The notes under the pieces were generated by a model. The model searched no databases. It was given only the letters and a program-made list of their open reading frames with translations, and had not been told where the DNA came from. From assembly GCA_014651175.1 (NCBI GenBank), contig BMWJ01000001.1:930001-994000 (forward strand): a stretch of 64,000 nt of DNA. The letters run 5' to 3'. The translations under genes and the position numbers were made by a program. Positions 23,561 through 32,536 of the stretch are shown here, piece by piece. Numbering within the stretch: position 1 is the first letter of the stretch; each line of letters starts with the position of its first letter. Source of the DNA: Streptomyces clavifer. GTDB taxonomy: Bacteria > Actinomycetota > Actinomycetes > Streptomycetales > Streptomycetaceae.

Positions 23561-23743
23561 ATGAAGACGACGATGACGTTCCGCAACATTGCCAACCCCC
23601 GGCGCACCACCCTGGCGCACCTCAAGGACGCCGAGGCGCTGCAGAGGCCGGAGCAGCCGGAGCACGCCGTCGATCTGCCGACCCAGACGGCCAACCCCCG
23701 CCGCACCATCCTCATGGAAGCCCCCGCCGCGGTCGGCGGCTGA
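23561..23743 (+). CDS. Small protein with two NPRRT motifs, unknown function
   Basis: A 60-residue protein with no membrane segment or signal peptide. I-A-N-P-R-R-T-T-L-A-H-L near the N-terminus is repeated as T-A-N-P-R-R-T-I-L-M-E near the C-terminus, joined by a ~25-residue charged linker (E-A-L-Q-R-P-E-Q-P-E-H). Third codon positions are almost all G or C, so it is genuinely translated. The start may be ATG 23561 or ATG 23573; no strong ribosome-binding site is seen. It is divergent from the outer conservon and upstream of the FAH gene. I do not recognise the family. Confidence 0.7.
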   Translation: MKTTMTFRNIANPRRTTLAHLKDAEALQRPEQPEHAVDLPTQTANPRRTILMEAPAAVGG

Positions 23744-24003
23744 GTCGCGACGCCCGCGCGGGTACGACGGGGGGACAGGTCCCGCCGCGCGCTCCCGGCG
23801 CCGGCCCCGAGCCCGCGTCGGCCCTTCCCGGCGTCCCTGCCCCGTTCGAGTCCCGTGGGCGGGGAAGGCGCTGACCGAGGGCTTCCCCCTGGTGGCCGCA
23901 CGCGCCGGACGGCGCCCCTTTCGGGGCAAACCCCGCCCGGGCAAGGCGCTAGCCTGAAGCGTCAGTCTTCAGCCAGCCAGCAAGTGAGGGGCGACAGCAT
24001 CCC

Positions 24004-24780
24004 GTGCGCATCGCCAGGTTCTCCATCGACGGCAATGTCGCCTTCGGCGCGGTCGAGGGCGACAGCCCCGACAGCCTCGTCCTCGACATCATCAAGGGCA
24101 TCCCGTACGCCGACTTCGAGCTCTCCGGGACCAAGGTCCCGCTGAAGAAGGTCCGGCTGCTGCCGCCCGTGCTTCCCAACAAGGTCGTGGCCATCGGCCG
24201 CAACTACGCGGAACACGCCGCCGAGCTCGGCAACGAGGTCCCGGATGTCCCCATCACCTTCTTCAAGCCCACCACCTCGGTGATCGGCTCGGGCGACGCC
24301 ATCGAGTACCCCTCCTTCTCCGACGACCTCCACCACGAGGCCGAACTGGCCGTGGTGATCGGCCGCATGTGCCGCGAGGTTCCGCGTGAGCGTGTCAAGG
24401 ACGTCATCTTCGGCTACACGTGCGCCAACGACGTCACCGCCCGCGACGTCCAGCAGCGCGAGAAGCAGTGGGCCCGGGCGAAGGGCTTCGACACCTCCTG
24501 CCCGCTCGGCCCCTGGGTGGAGACCGACGTCGACCCCGGCAATCTGGCCATCCAGGCCACCGTCAACGGCGAGCAGCGCCAGCTGGGCCGCACGAGCGAC
24601 ATGATCCGCTCCATCGAGGACCTGGTCGTCCACATCACGGAAGCCATGACGCTGCTCCCGGGCGACGTGATCCTCACCGGAACCCCCGCAGGGGTCGGAC
24701 CCCTGCACGTCGGCGACGAAGTCGCCGTCACCATCGAAGGCATCGGCACTCTCACCAACAAGGTGATCAAGCGTGGTTAA
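24004..24780 (+). CDS. Fumarylacetoacetate hydrolase (FAH) family enzyme
   Basis: A 258-residue FAH-fold protein. The core starts at [13 protein letters not shown], followed by F-F-K-P, the metal ligands in H-H-E-A-E-L and C-A-N-D-V-T-A-R-D, and the late [14 protein letters not shown] motif. Such enzymes hydrolyse C-C bonds or decarboxylate/isomerise keto acids with Mg2+; the substrate is not predictable. GTG 24004 follows GAGGGG at some distance, and TAGCCT at 23950 is a possible -10. It overlaps gltX by 8 bp, so the two are cotranscribed. Confidence 0.9.
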   Translation: MRIARFSIDGNVAFGAVEGDSPDSLVLDIIKGIPYADFELSGTKVPLKKVRLLPPVLPNKVVAIGRNYAEHAAELGNEVPDVPITFFKPTTSVIGSGDAIEYPSFSDDLHHEAELAVVIGRMCREVPRERVKDVIFGYTCANDVTARDVQQREKQWARAKGFDTSCPLGPWVETDVDPGNLAIQATVNGEQRQLGRTSDMIRSIEDLVVHITEAMTLLPGDVILTGTPAGVGPLHVGDEVAVTIEGIGTLTNKVIKRG

Positions 24781-26245
24781 CGGTCCTGTCCGTGTACGTT
24801 TCTGTCCCTCCCCGACCGGTAACCCCCACGTGGGCCTGGTCCGGACCGCTCTCTTCAACTGGGCCTTCGCCCGGCACCACCAGGGCACCCTGGTCTTCCG
24901 CATCGAGGACACCGACGCGGCCCGGGACTCCGAGGAGTCCTACGAGCAGCTGCTCGACTCGATGCGCTGGCTCGGCCTCGACTGGGACGAGGGCCCCGAG
25001 ATCGGCGGCCCGCACGCCCCGTACCGCCAGTCACAGCGGATGGACCTCTACAAGGACGTCGCCGGGAAGCTGCTGGCCGCCGGTCACGCGTACCACTGCT
25101 ACTGCACGACCGAGGAGCTCGACGCCCGCCGCGACGCCGCCCGCGCGGCCGGAAGGCCGTCGGGCTACGACGGCCACTGCCGGGACCTGACCGCCGAGCG
25201 GACCGCGGCGTACGAGGCCGAGGGCCGCACCTCGATCGTCCGCTTCCGGATGCCCGACGAGGCGATCACCTTCACCGACCTGGTCCGCGGCGACATCACC
25301 GTCCAGCCGGAGAACACGCCGGACTACGGCATCGTCCGCGCCAACGGCGCCCCGCTCTACACGCTCGTCAACCCGGTCGACGACGCCCTGATGGAGATCA
25401 CCCACGTCCTGCGCGGCGAGGACCTGCTGTCCTCCACCCCGCGCCAGATCGCCCTGTACCGGGCGCTCATCGAGCTGGGCGTCGCCAAGGACACCCCCGC
25501 CTTCGGCCACCTCCCGTACGTCATGGGGGAGGGCAACAAGAAGCTCTCCAAGCGCGACCCCCAGGCCTCGCTCAACCTGTACCGCGAGCGCGGCTTCCTG
25601 GCCGAGGGGCTGGTCAACTACCTGTCGCTCCTCGGCTGGTCGATCGCCGAGGACCGCGACATCTTCAACCGTGACGAGCTGGTGGCCGCGTTCGACATCG
25701 CGGACGTCAACGCCAACCCGGCACGCTTCGACCTGAAGAAGGCCGAGCACGTCAACGCGGAGCACCTGCGGATGCTCGACGTGAAGACCTTCACCGAGGC
25801 CTGCGGCCCGTGGCTGAAGGCTCCGTTCGCCCCCTGGGCGCCGGAGGCCTTCGACGCGGCGCAGTTCGCGGAGATCGCCCCGCACGCCCAGACGCGTGTG
25901 ACGGTCCTCTCGGACATCACGGCCAACGTGGACTTCCTCTTCCTGGACGAGCCCGTCGAGGACGAGGCGTCCTGGGCGAAGGCCATGAAGGCGGGCTCCG
26001 ACGCCCTGCTCGTCACGGCCCGCGCGAAGCTGCTCGCCGCCGAGTGGAACGCCGAGGCGCTCAAGGCCGCGGTCCTCGCCGCCGGTGAGGAGCACGGCCT
26101 GAAGCTCGGCAAGGCGCAGGCCCCGGTCCGCGTGGCCGTCACCGGCCGGACGGTCGGCCTGCCGCTCTTCGAGTCCCTGGAGATCCTGGGCCGCGAGAAG
26201 ACGATCGCCCGCGTCGACGCCGCGCTGGCGAAGCTCGCCGCGTAG
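24773..26245 (+). CDS. gltX: Glutamyl-tRNA synthetase
   Basis: A 490-residue class I synthetase. HVGL at residues 19-22 is the HIGH motif and K-L-S-K-R is the KMSKS loop. It charges tRNA-Glu. Streptomyces lack GlnRS, so the enzyme is expected to be non-discriminating and also load Glu on tRNA-Gln for GatCAB amidation; both tRNAs are encoded just downstream. Start GTG 24773 overlaps the FAH gene by 8 bp. A terminator follows at 26260. Confidence 0.96.
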   Translation: MVNGPVRVRFCPSPTGNPHVGLVRTALFNWAFARHHQGTLVFRIEDTDAARDSEESYEQLLDSMRWLGLDWDEGPEIGGPHAPYRQSQRMDLYKDVAGKLLAAGHAYHCYCTTEELDARRDAARAAGRPSGYDGHCRDLTAERTAAYEAEGRTSIVRFRMPDEAITFTDLVRGDITVQPENTPDYGIVRANGAPLYTLVNPVDDALMEITHVLRGEDLLSSTPRQIALYRALIELGVAKDTPAFGHLPYVMGEGNKKLSKRDPQASLNLYRERGFLAEGLVNYLSLLGWSIAEDRDIFNRDELVAAFDIADVNANPARFDLKKAEHVNAEHLRMLDVKTFTEACGPWLKAPFAPWAPEAFDAAQFAEIAPHAQTRVTVLSDITANVDFLFLDEPVEDEASWAKAMKAGSDALLVTARAKLLAAEWNAEALKAAVLAAGEEHGLKLGKAQAPVRVAVTGRTVGLPLFESLEILGREKTIARVDAALAKLAA

Positions 26246-26259
26246 CTGTTCCGCACACG

Positions 26260-26297
26260 CCGGAGGCCGGGTTCCCCAGGGGGAGCCCGGCCTCCGG
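26260..26297 (+). terminator. Terminator after gltX
   Basis: CCGGAGGCCGGG (26260-26271) pairs with CCCGGCCTCCGG (26286-26297); the stem continues inward through TCCCC/GGGGA. Confidence 0.8.
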
Positions 26298-26401
26298 CCG
26301 TTCACGGCACCTGCGGGCCGGTACGGCCCCCGGCGGTTCCGCGGCCCACCCCCTCCGGGCGCGCGGGCGGCGGAACCGGCACCGGGAAGCCTCGCGGCGG
26401 G

Positions 26402-26414
26402 TAGGTTCTGGGGC
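26402..26414 (+). promoter_or_regulatory. Leaderless -10 of the HAD gene
   Basis: TAGGTT (26402-26407) lies 7 nt before ATG 26415; no ribosome-binding site is present. Confidence 0.45.
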
Positions 26415-27125
26415 ATGGCGATTCGCGCGGTCCTCTGGGACGTGGACGACACGATCTTCGACTACGCGGGATCGGACCGCACCGGTCTGCTGCGGCATCT
26501 GCGGGCGGAAGGCCTGCCCGACAGTGACGAGGACCACCACGACCGCTGGATGCGCATCGCCTCCGTCCACTGGGCGCGGGTCGCCGCCGGGGAGTCCGAC
26601 TGGCACGCGCACTGCCGGGACCGGGTGCGGGAGTTCCTGGACGCGGAGCTCAGTGACGGGGACGCCGAGGCGTGGTTCACCCGGTACGTCGGGCACTACG
26701 AGAGCTCCTGGGAGCTCTTCCCGGACACGGTGCCGGTGCTCGACGCCCTGGCCGGCACACACCGGCACGCGATCCTGTCGAACTCCTCCCTCGACCACCA
26801 GGAGCGCAAGCTGCGGGCGCTCGGGGTGCGCGACCGCTTCGAGGTGCTGCTGTGCGCGCAGGAGCTCGGCGTCTACAAGCCGGACGCCAGGGCCTTCCGC
26901 GCGGCCTGCGAGGCGATGGAGCTCGATCCCCACGAGGTGGTCTACGTCGGGGACGAGCCCGACATCGACGCCGCCGGAGCCGTGGCCGCCGGACTCACCG
27001 GGGTCTGGCTGGACCGGCGGGGGCGGGGCGGACGGCCCGAACTCGTGCGGATCACGGGCCTCGGCGAACTCCCCGGGCTGCTCGCGGCCAATACCCGTTT
27101 TGGAGCGCCGGACACCTTCAGGTAA
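26415..27125 (+). CDS. HAD-superfamily hydrolase
   Basis: A 236-residue haloacid-dehalogenase-like hydrolase: nucleophile motif D9-V-D11-D-T, motif II in I-L-S-N-S-S, Lys in Y-K-P-D-A-R-A-F and motif IV G-D-E-P-D-I-D. The helical cap between residues ~15 and 95 places it among small-molecule phosphatases (phosphoglycolate-phosphatase-like). TAGGTT at 26402-26407 lies 7 nt before ATG 26415 with no ribosome-binding site, so the mRNA is probably leaderless. The substrate is unknown. Confidence 0.9.
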   Translation: MAIRAVLWDVDDTIFDYAGSDRTGLLRHLRAEGLPDSDEDHHDRWMRIASVHWARVAAGESDWHAHCRDRVREFLDAELSDGDAEAWFTRYVGHYESSWELFPDTVPVLDALAGTHRHAILSNSSLDHQERKLRALGVRDRFEVLLCAQELGVYKPDARAFRAACEAMELDPHEVVYVGDEPDIDAAGAVAAGLTGVWLDRRGRGGRPELVRITGLGELPGLLAANTRFGAPDTFR

Positions 27126-27210
27126 TGTTCTTCCTGCGCCGCCCGAGCGGGCCGAAAGATCCGGCCGGGAAGCGCAGACAGAAACAGAACCCTCAAGGGT
27201 TGCGTTTCAG

Positions 27211-27282
27211 TGGGCTATGGTGTAATTGGCAACACTACGGTTTCTGGTACCGTCATTCTAGGTTCGAGTCCTGGTAGCCCAG
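27211..27282 (+). tRNA. tRNA-Gln (CUG)
   Basis: A 72-nt cloverleaf: acceptor TGGGCTA/TAGCCCA with discriminator G, anticodon stem ACGGT/ACCGT around loop TTCTGGT (anticodon CTG), and T-arm GGTTCGAGTCC. CCA is not encoded. Identical to the copy at 27520. Confidence 0.97.
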
Positions 27283-27301
27283 CGCAAGACCGAAGTAACA
27301 A

Positions 27302-27374
27302 GCCCCCGTTGTGTAGCGGCCTAGCACGCTGCCCTCTCACGGCAGTAGCGCCGGTTCGAATCCGGTCGGGGGTA
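27302..27374 (+). tRNA. tRNA-Glu (CUC), copy 1
   Basis: 73 nt: acceptor GCCCCCG/CGGGGGT, anticodon stem CTGCC/GGCAG around CTCTCAC (anticodon CTC), T-arm CCGGTTCGAATCCGG. 19 nt after tRNA-Gln, so probably processed from one transcript. Confidence 0.97.
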
Positions 27375-27434
27375 CAGATCCTTCCCGCGAGAACACCTGG
27401 GTCGCACCCACGTTCTTGATGCAGGATCGCTAGG

Positions 27435-27507
27435 GCCCCCGTTGTGTAGCGGCCTAGCACGCTGCCCTCTCACGGCAGTAGCGCCGGTTCGAATCCGGTC
27501 GGGGGTA
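27435..27507 (+). tRNA. tRNA-Glu (CUC), copy 2
   Basis: Identical to copy 1. It has no tRNA-Gln directly before it; the 60-nt spacer before it is unlike the other spacer. Confidence 0.97.
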
Positions 27508-27519
27508 CTTGTAACACCA

Positions 27520-27591
27520 TGGGCTATGGTGTAATTGGCAACACTACGGTTTCTGGTACCGTCATTCTAGGTTCGAGTCCTGGTAGCCCAG
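27520..27591 (+). tRNA. tRNA-Gln (CUG), copy 2
   Basis: Identical to the tRNA-Gln at 27211; begins 12 nt after tRNA-Glu copy 2. Confidence 0.97.
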
Positions 27592-27610
27592 CGCAAGACC
27601 GAAGTAACAA

Positions 27611-27683
27611 GCCCCCGTTGTGTAGCGGCCTAGCACGCTGCCCTCTCACGGCAGTAGCGCCGGTTCGAATCCGGTCGGGGGTA
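27611..27683 (+). tRNA. tRNA-Glu (CUC), copy 3
   Basis: Identical to copies 1 and 2; last gene of the array, with a terminator 16 nt downstream. Confidence 0.97.
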
Positions 27684-27698
27684 CAACAGATCGATTCG

Positions 27699-27731
27699 AG
27701 AAGGCCCTTCACCTCGGTGAAGGGCCTTCTT
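27699..27731 (+). terminator. Terminator of the tRNA array
   Basis: AGAAGGCCCTTCAC (27699-27712) and its complement (27717-27730) with a 4-nt CTCG loop, followed by a short T-containing run. Confidence 0.85.
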
Positions 27732-28180
27732 CGTGTGCGACGTCGCCCCCGATGCGCTGCGCGCCCCACGCGCAGCCGACCGGCCCAATCCGGCCCGTCC
27801 CGGGGTCACTTCGGCGCCCGCGCCGGCCACGGTCCGCGTCCTGTGCGGCCATGCCGGTGCGCATCACGTGCCGGCTGTCCGGTCGGCGATACCGGGCTTG
27901 CTGCGGGGAGTTGGGCAGGAAGCCGGACCGGGGCCTGCCCGGTTCCGTGCGGCTGTCCGGCCCGCCACGGACGTACGTCAGCGTCCGGTAGCGGAAGACG
28001 GAGGAGAAGCGGATGCCTTGCCGCGGCGGGGACTTCCGGCCGGGCGGGCCGTCTCGCGCACCGTACGTCCGGGGAGCGGGCACCGGGACGCCGGGGGACG
28101 GCGGAGGGGCGTGTGTCGGAAGTAGGGGGCCGCCACGACACTGGGGCAGCCTCGGGAGCGGAGGGAGGGACGGGCGCTAC
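27732..28180. other. Gene-free stretch between tRNA array and ndgR
   Basis: About 450 bp. Several frames are open on both strands but none combines a ribosome-binding site, consistent codon bias and a recognisable motif. Confidence 0.6.
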
Positions 28181-28897
28181 TCAGCCCGTGCGGCGCAGGG
28201 CCTCGCTCAGGCGGGCCGCCGAGTCGATGACCGCCTGGGCGTGCATCCGGCCCGGGTGGCGGGTCAGCCGCTCGATCGGTCCGGAGACGGAGACGGCGGC
28301 GACCACCCGGTTCGACGGCCCGCGCACGGGTGCCGACACCGAGGCCACGCCCGGCTCGCGCTCACCGATCGACTGGGCCCAGCCACGCCGCCGTACGCCC
28401 GACAGGGCCGTCGCCGTGAAGCGGGCCCCCTGCAGACCGCGGTGCAGGCGCTCCGGCTCCTCCCACGCCATCAGGATCTGCGCGGAGGATCCCGCCTTCA
28501 TGGTGAGCGTGGAGCCGACCGGCACGGTGTCCCGCAGCCCGGACAGCCGCTCCGCCGCCGCCACACAGATCCGCATGTCGCCCTGCCGGCGGTAGAGCTG
28601 CGCGCTCTCGCCGGTGATGTCGCGGAGATGGGTGAGTACGGGCCCGGCCGTCGCGAGGAGACGGTCCTCGCCGGCCGCGGCAGCGAGCTCCGCCAGCCGG
28701 GGACCGAGAATGAAACGGCCCTGCATGTCCCTCGCCACCATGCGGTGGTGTTCGAGTGCCACGGCCAGCCGATGTGCCGTGGGCCGTGCGAGCCCTGTCG
28801 CCGCGACCAGCCCGGCGAGGGTGGCCGGACCGGACTCCAGGGCGCTCAATACCAGAGCTGCCTTGTCGAGAACGCCGACGCCACTAGAGTTGTCCAT
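28181..28897 (-). CDS. ndgR: IclR-family regulator NdgR
   Basis: A 238-residue IclR regulator: N-terminal winged helix ([12 protein letters not shown] through L-A-R-P-T-A-H-R-L) and a C-terminal effector domain. It matches NdgR of S. coelicolor, a regulator of leucine and other amino-acid genes and of stress responses, in sequence as I recall it, in length and in its divergent position to leuC. I start at the ATG at 28897 (M-D-N-S-S-G-V-G); the open frame upstream to 28993 lies in the promoter. Confidence 0.95.
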   Translation of the reverse strand: MDNSSGVGVLDKAALVLSALESGPATLAGLVAATGLARPTAHRLAVALEHHRMVARDMQGRFILGPRLAELAAAAGEDRLLATAGPVLTHLRDITGESAQLYRRQGDMRICVAAAERLSGLRDTVPVGSTLTMKAGSSAQILMAWEEPERLHRGLQGARFTATALSGVRRRGWAQSIGEREPGVASVSAPVRGPSNRVVAAVSVSGPIERLTRHPGRMHAQAVIDSAARLSEALRRTG

Positions 28898-29071
28898 ACG
28901 ACGATACTCGCGTCTCACTCTGTGAAACGCAAGTTCAATTTTCTCCGGAAGTTGCGAACCTGTACGTGCGGCCACACGACGGCCCGTAGCCACCGCCCCG
29001 CTCGGGGGTCCGGACGGCGGCGCACCGAATCTCTAGTTGGGCCGGCGAAGACGCCGGCCGGAGGGAAAGCG
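28898..29071. promoter_or_regulatory. ndgR-leuC divergent promoter region
   Basis: 174 bp shared by the two promoters. CGCAAGTT (28928-28935) and AAGTTGCG (28949-28956) form an imperfect inverted repeat in a locally AT-rich patch (GTTCAATTTTCTCC between). In S. coelicolor NdgR binds this intergenic region; the repeat is a candidate site. Confidence 0.5.
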
Positions 29072-30496
29072 ATGGGTAGGACACTCGCGGAAAAGGTCTG
29101 GGACGACCACGTCGTCCGGCGCGCGGAGGGCGAGCCCGACCTTCTCTTCATCGATCTGCACCTGCTGCACGAGGTGACCAGCCCCCAGGCGTTCGACGGC
29201 CTGCGGCAGGCGGGGCGCCCGGTCCGGCGCGTCGACCTCACCATCGCCACCGAGGACCACAACACCCCGACCCTCGACATCGACAAGCCGATCGCGGACC
29301 CGGTGTCCCGCGTCCAGCTGGAGACCCTGCGCAAGAACTGCGCGGACTTCGGCGTGCGGCTGCACTCCCTGGGCGACGTCGAGCAGGGCGTCGTGCACGT
29401 GGTCGGCCCGCAGCTGGGCCTGACCCAGCCCGGCACCACGGTCGTCTGCGGCGACTCGCACACCTCCACCCACGGCGCGTTCGGTGCGCTGGCCTTCGGT
29501 ATCGGCACCAGCCAGGTCGAGCACGTCCTGGCGACCCAGACGCTGCCCCTGGCCCGCCCCAGGACCATGGCGATCACCGTCGAGGGCGAACTCCCCGACA
29601 GCGTCACCGCCAAGGACCTGATCCTGGCGGTCATCGCCCGGATCGGTACCGGCGGCGGTCAGGGCTACATCCTCGAATACCGCGGCTCCGCCATCGAGAA
29701 GCTCTCGATGGAGGCCCGGATGACCATCTGCAACATGTCGATCGAGGCCGGCGCCCGCGCGGGCATGATCGCCCCCGACCGGACCACCTTCGACTACCTG
29801 CAGGGCCGCGACCACGCGCCGCAGGGCGAGGACTGGGACGCCGCCGTGGCGTACTGGGAGACGCTGCGCACCGACGACGACGCCGTCTTCGACGCCGAGG
29901 TCGTCATCGACGCGACCGAGCTGGCGCCGTTCGTCACGTGGGGCACCAACCCCGGCCAGGGCGCGCCCCTGTCGGCCAACGTCCCCGACCCCGCTTCGTA
30001 CGAAGACGCCTCGGAGCGCAACGCCGCCGAAAAGGCCCTGGAGTACATGGGGTTGACCGCAGGCCAGCCGCTGCGTGAGATCAACGTCGACACCGTCTTC
30101 GTAGGTTCCTGCACCAACGGCCGCATCGAGGACCTGCGCAACGCGGCCTCGATCCTGGACGGCCGCAAAGTCGCCGACGGCGTACGGATGCTGGTCGTCC
30201 CGGGCTCGGTCCGGGTCGCCCTGCAGGCCGTCGAGGAGGGCCTGGACAAGGTCTTCACCGCCGCGGGCGCCGAATGGCGGCACGCGGGCTGCTCGATGTG
30301 TCTCGGCATGAACCCCGACCAGCTCGCCCCCGGTGAGCGCTCCGCCTCCACCTCGAACCGCAACTTCGAGGGCCGGCAGGGCAAGGGCGGACGCACCCAC
30401 CTGGTCTCCCCGCAGGTCGCCGCCGCCACCGCCGTGCTGGGCCATCTGGCCTCGCCGGCCGACCTGTCCGACGTCCGTACGCCCGCCGGAGTCTGA
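29072..30496 (+). CDS. leuC: 3-isopropylmalate dehydratase large subunit
   Basis: A 474-residue aconitase-family protein, second step of leucine synthesis with LeuD. Iron-sulfur ligands are in G-S-C-T-N-G-R and C-S-M-C-L-G-M-N-P, and G-D-S-H-T-S-T-H-G is intact. ATG 29072 is preceded by GGAGGG; the long upstream frame is not coding. leuD follows after 5 bp. Expression is expected to depend on NdgR. Confidence 0.97.
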   Translation: MGRTLAEKVWDDHVVRRAEGEPDLLFIDLHLLHEVTSPQAFDGLRQAGRPVRRVDLTIATEDHNTPTLDIDKPIADPVSRVQLETLRKNCADFGVRLHSLGDVEQGVVHVVGPQLGLTQPGTTVVCGDSHTSTHGAFGALAFGIGTSQVEHVLATQTLPLARPRTMAITVEGELPDSVTAKDLILAVIARIGTGGGQGYILEYRGSAIEKLSMEARMTICNMSIEAGARAGMIAPDRTTFDYLQGRDHAPQGEDWDAAVAYWETLRTDDDAVFDAEVVIDATELAPFVTWGTNPGQGAPLSANVPDPASYEDASERNAAEKALEYMGLTAGQPLREINVDTVFVGSCTNGRIEDLRNAASILDGRKVADGVRMLVVPGSVRVALQAVEEGLDKVFTAAGAEWRHAGCSMCLGMNPDQLAPGERSASTSNRNFEGRQGKGGRTHLVSPQVAAATAVLGHLASPADLSDVRTPAGV

Positions 30497-30501
30497 GAGC
30501 C

Positions 30502-31095
30502 ATGGAAGCATTCACCGCACACACCGGCCGGGCCGTCCCGCTGCGCCGCAGCAACGTCGACACCGACCAGATCATCCCCGCGCACTGGCTGAAGAAGGTC
30601 ACCCGCGACGGCTTCGAGGACGGGCTCTTCGAGGCCTGGCGCAAGGACGAGAACTTCGTCCTCAACCGCCCGGAGCGCAAGGGCGCCTCGGTCCTGGTGG
30701 CCGGTCCCGACTTCGGCACGGGCTCGTCCCGTGAGCACGCGGTCTGGGCCCTGCAGAACTTCGGCTTCAAGACGGTCATCTCCTCCCGGTTCGCCGACAT
30801 CTTCCGCGGTAACTCGCTGAAGAACGGTCTGTTGACCGTCGTCCTCGACCAGCAGGTCGTCGACGCGCTGTGGGACCTCGCCGAGGCCGATCCGACGGCC
30901 GAGATCACCGTCGACCTGGAGAAGCGGCAGGTCCTCGCCGAGGGAATCACCGCCGACTTCGAGCTCGACGAGAACGCCCGCTGGCGACTGCTGAACGGTC
31001 TCGACGACATCAGCCTCACCCTTCAGAACGAAGCGGACATTGCGACTTACGAGGCGGCCCGGCCGTCCCACAAGCCGCGCACCATTAACGCCTGA
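30502..31095 (+). CDS. leuD: 3-isopropylmalate dehydratase small subunit
   Basis: A 197-residue swivel domain with the substrate-specificity region (N-V-D-T-D-Q-I-I-P) and G-T-G-S-S-R-E-H-A, then F-R-G-N-S-L-K-N-G. It pairs with LeuC to isomerise 2- to 3-isopropylmalate. It starts 5 bp after leuC and is followed by a strong terminator. Confidence 0.97.
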   Translation: MEAFTAHTGRAVPLRRSNVDTDQIIPAHWLKKVTRDGFEDGLFEAWRKDENFVLNRPERKGASVLVAGPDFGTGSSREHAVWALQNFGFKTVISSRFADIFRGNSLKNGLLTVVLDQQVVDALWDLAEADPTAEITVDLEKRQVLAEGITADFELDENARWRLLNGLDDISLTLQNEADIATYEAARPSHKPRTINA

Positions 31096-31111
31096 GCAGC
31101 GCTTTTCCCGA

Positions 31112-31145
31112 ACTGCGCCCCCTGCCTTCCGGCAGGGGGCGCAGT
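31112..31145 (+). terminator. Terminator after leuD
   Basis: ACTGCGCCCCCTGCC (31112-31126) and its exact complement (31131-31145) with a TTCC loop. Confidence 0.85.
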
Positions 31146-31199
31146 CGCTTGTTGAGACCCCCTCGGGCGACAACTCGCCCCAGATGGCACAATCGGTGC

Positions 31200-31427
31200 A
31201 TGGAACGCGACAGCCAACTCGAGCTCTATGGCCTCGTCGCCGACCGATTGAAGGAAGCGCACGCAAGGGTGCGCACACTGCAAGTCCCGGAGGGCGTAAG
31301 GATGGCGCTGTCCCGGAAGCTGCTGGTCGTCACGGCCGCGGCTAAGCACGATCTCCCTGACGCGGCAAGGCGTCTGGACCGGTTGATGAAGGACCTCGAC
31401 GAGGGCCGATTCCCCGAAGGTGACTGA
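31200..31427 (+). CDS. Small conserved-looking helical protein, unknown function
   Basis: A 75-residue protein, mostly helical and charged (E-L-Y-G-L-V-A-D-R-L-K-E-A-H, later A-A-R-R-L-D-R-L-M-K-D-L-D-E-G), with no membrane segment. I start at ATG 31200: CACAAT at 31188-31193 is exactly 6 nt upstream, consistent with a leaderless transcript; the frame is open to 31149 but that part includes terminator-flanking sequence. It stands alone between leuD and hupS. Confidence 0.75.
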   Translation: MERDSQLELYGLVADRLKEAHARVRTLQVPEGVRMALSRKLLVVTAAAKHDLPDAARRLDRLMKDLDEGRFPEGD

Positions 31428-31569
31428 CTCTGCGGAACAGCGCAGCGGTCGACTTCGTTGCGGCACTAGGGTGATTAGCCCGTTTCGTGTTTGATTTGCG
31501 GTATATATCTGCCTAACGTGCGAAAAGCCTGAACAGTATCGTTCCGGCAATGTCTCCGAAGGGGAAGAC

Positions 31570-32232
31570 GTGAACAAGGCGCAGCTCGTAGAAGCGATTG
31601 CAGACAAGGTCGGCGGCCGTCAGCAGGCCGCGGACGCTGTCGATGTGGTGCTCGACGCGATCGTCCGTGCGGTTGTCGCGGGGGATCGTGTATCGGTCAC
31701 CGGCTTCGGCTCGTTCGAGAAGGTCGACCGCCCCGCCCGGTACGCCCGCAACCCGCAGACGGGTGAGCGCGTCCGGGTCAAGAAGACGTCCGTGCCCCGT
31801 TTCCGTGCGGGACAGGGCTTCAAGGACCTGGTGAGCGGCTCGAAGAAGCTCCCCAAGAACGATGTCGCGGTGAAGAAGGCGCCCAAGGGCAGCCTCTCCG
31901 GCGGATCTTCCACGCGCACGACGGCGAAGGCGGCCGCCAAGAAGGCCACCGCCAAGAAGGCCACGGCGCGCAGGACCACGGCGGCGGCGGCGAAGAAGAC
32001 CACGGCTGCTGCCGCGGCGAAGAAGACCACGGCGAAGAAGACCACCGCCACGGCGAAGAAGGCCACGGCGACGGCGAAGAAGGCGGCGCCGGCGAAGAAG
32101 GCGGCGACCACCAAGAAGGCGGTCGCCACCAAGACGGCGCCCGCCAAGAAGACCACGGCGAAGAAGGCGCCCGCGAAGAAGACCACGGCACGCACGACCA
32201 CAGCCAAGAAGGTCACCGCACGTAAGAAGTGA
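31570..32232 (+). CDS. hupS: HU-family nucleoid protein with histone-H1-like tail
   Basis: A 220-residue protein. Residues 1-92 are an HU domain (M-N-K-A-Q-L-V-E-A-I, G-F-G-S-F, then N-P-Q-T-G-E in the DNA-binding arm). Residues ~100-220 are a Lys/Ala/Thr repeat tail (A-K-K-A, A-K-K-T) like histone H1. This two-part protein compacts spore nucleoids in Streptomyces. GTG 31570 follows AGGGGAAG. The tail repeats explain the long antisense frames across this gene. It is monocistronic, with a terminator at 32263. Confidence 0.96.
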   Translation: MNKAQLVEAIADKVGGRQQAADAVDVVLDAIVRAVVAGDRVSVTGFGSFEKVDRPARYARNPQTGERVRVKKTSVPRFRAGQGFKDLVSGSKKLPKNDVAVKKAPKGSLSGGSSTRTTAKAAAKKATAKKATARRTTAAAAKKTTAAAAAKKTTAKKTTATAKKATATAKKAAPAKKAATTKKAVATKTAPAKKTTAKKAPAKKTTARTTTAKKVTARKK

Positions 32233-32262
32233 GACCGGGCACCGCTCGTTCCTCACACGCGC

Positions 32263-32294
32263 CGGGCCGGGCTCCCCGAGGGGAGCCCGGCCCG
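32263..32294. terminator. Terminator after hupS
   Basis: CGGGCCGGGCTCCCC (32263-32277) pairs with GGGGAGCCCGGCCCG (32280-32294). Placed between convergent genes, so it probably works both ways. Confidence 0.8.
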
Positions 32295-32322
32295 CGGGCT
32301 GTCAGGGCACCGGGGGAGCGGC

Positions 32323-32526
32323 TCAGAACGTCTGCAGCGTCACCAGGGTGATGCGCATCGACGCGCCCGTGCCCTCGGTCTCGATCCGCACCCGCTGTCC
32401 CGGGCGCAACAGCCGCAGGCCGCCCGCGTCGAAGGCGGGGGCGTCGAAGTCCACCGGGGTGCCGTCGTCGAGCAGGACACTGCCGGTGCGGTTCTCGGAG
32501 TCGTACGTGAACGAGGTCGCCTGCAT
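32323..32526 (-). CDS. Small cold-shock-like beta protein, unknown function
   Basis: A 67-residue beta-rich protein: T-G-S-V-L-L-D-D-G-T-P-V-D-F, then L-R-L-L-R-P-G-Q-R-V-R-I. This recalls an OB or cold-shock-like fold without the RNP aromatic residues. It begins with ATG 32526 and its stop lies just before the hupS terminator. It follows cofC by 10 bp on the same strand and may be cotranscribed. The function is unknown. Confidence 0.75.
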   Translation of the reverse strand: MQATSFTYDSENRTGSVLLDDGTPVDFDAPAFDAGGLRLLRPGQRVRIETEGTGASMRITLVTLQTF

Positions 32527-32536
32527 GGGCGGAACC

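Larger units (their letters stand above)
27211..27376. repeat. 166-bp tRNA-Gln/Glu unit, first copy
   Basis: Base-for-base identical to 27520-27685, including the 19-nt spacer between the two tRNAs; flanking sequence differs. A recent duplication or conversion. Confidence 0.9.
27520..27685. repeat. 166-bp tRNA-Gln/Glu unit, second copy
   Basis: Identical to 27211-27376. Confidence 0.9.

Noticed and set aside
27211-27685. Integrated element at the tRNA array
   Set aside because: The repeated unit is a simple tRNA duplication; there is no integrase or foreign gene beside it.
28013-29071. Upstream extension of the leuC frame
   Set aside because: It runs through ndgR antisense and the promoter region; ATG 29072 has a good ribosome-binding site and the usual LeuC length.
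31620-32216. Repeats and antisense frames in hupS, possible CRISPR or repeat-protein gene
   Set aside because: The periodicity comes from the Lys/Ala tail codons (GCG AAG AAG); unit lengths vary and there are no spacers.
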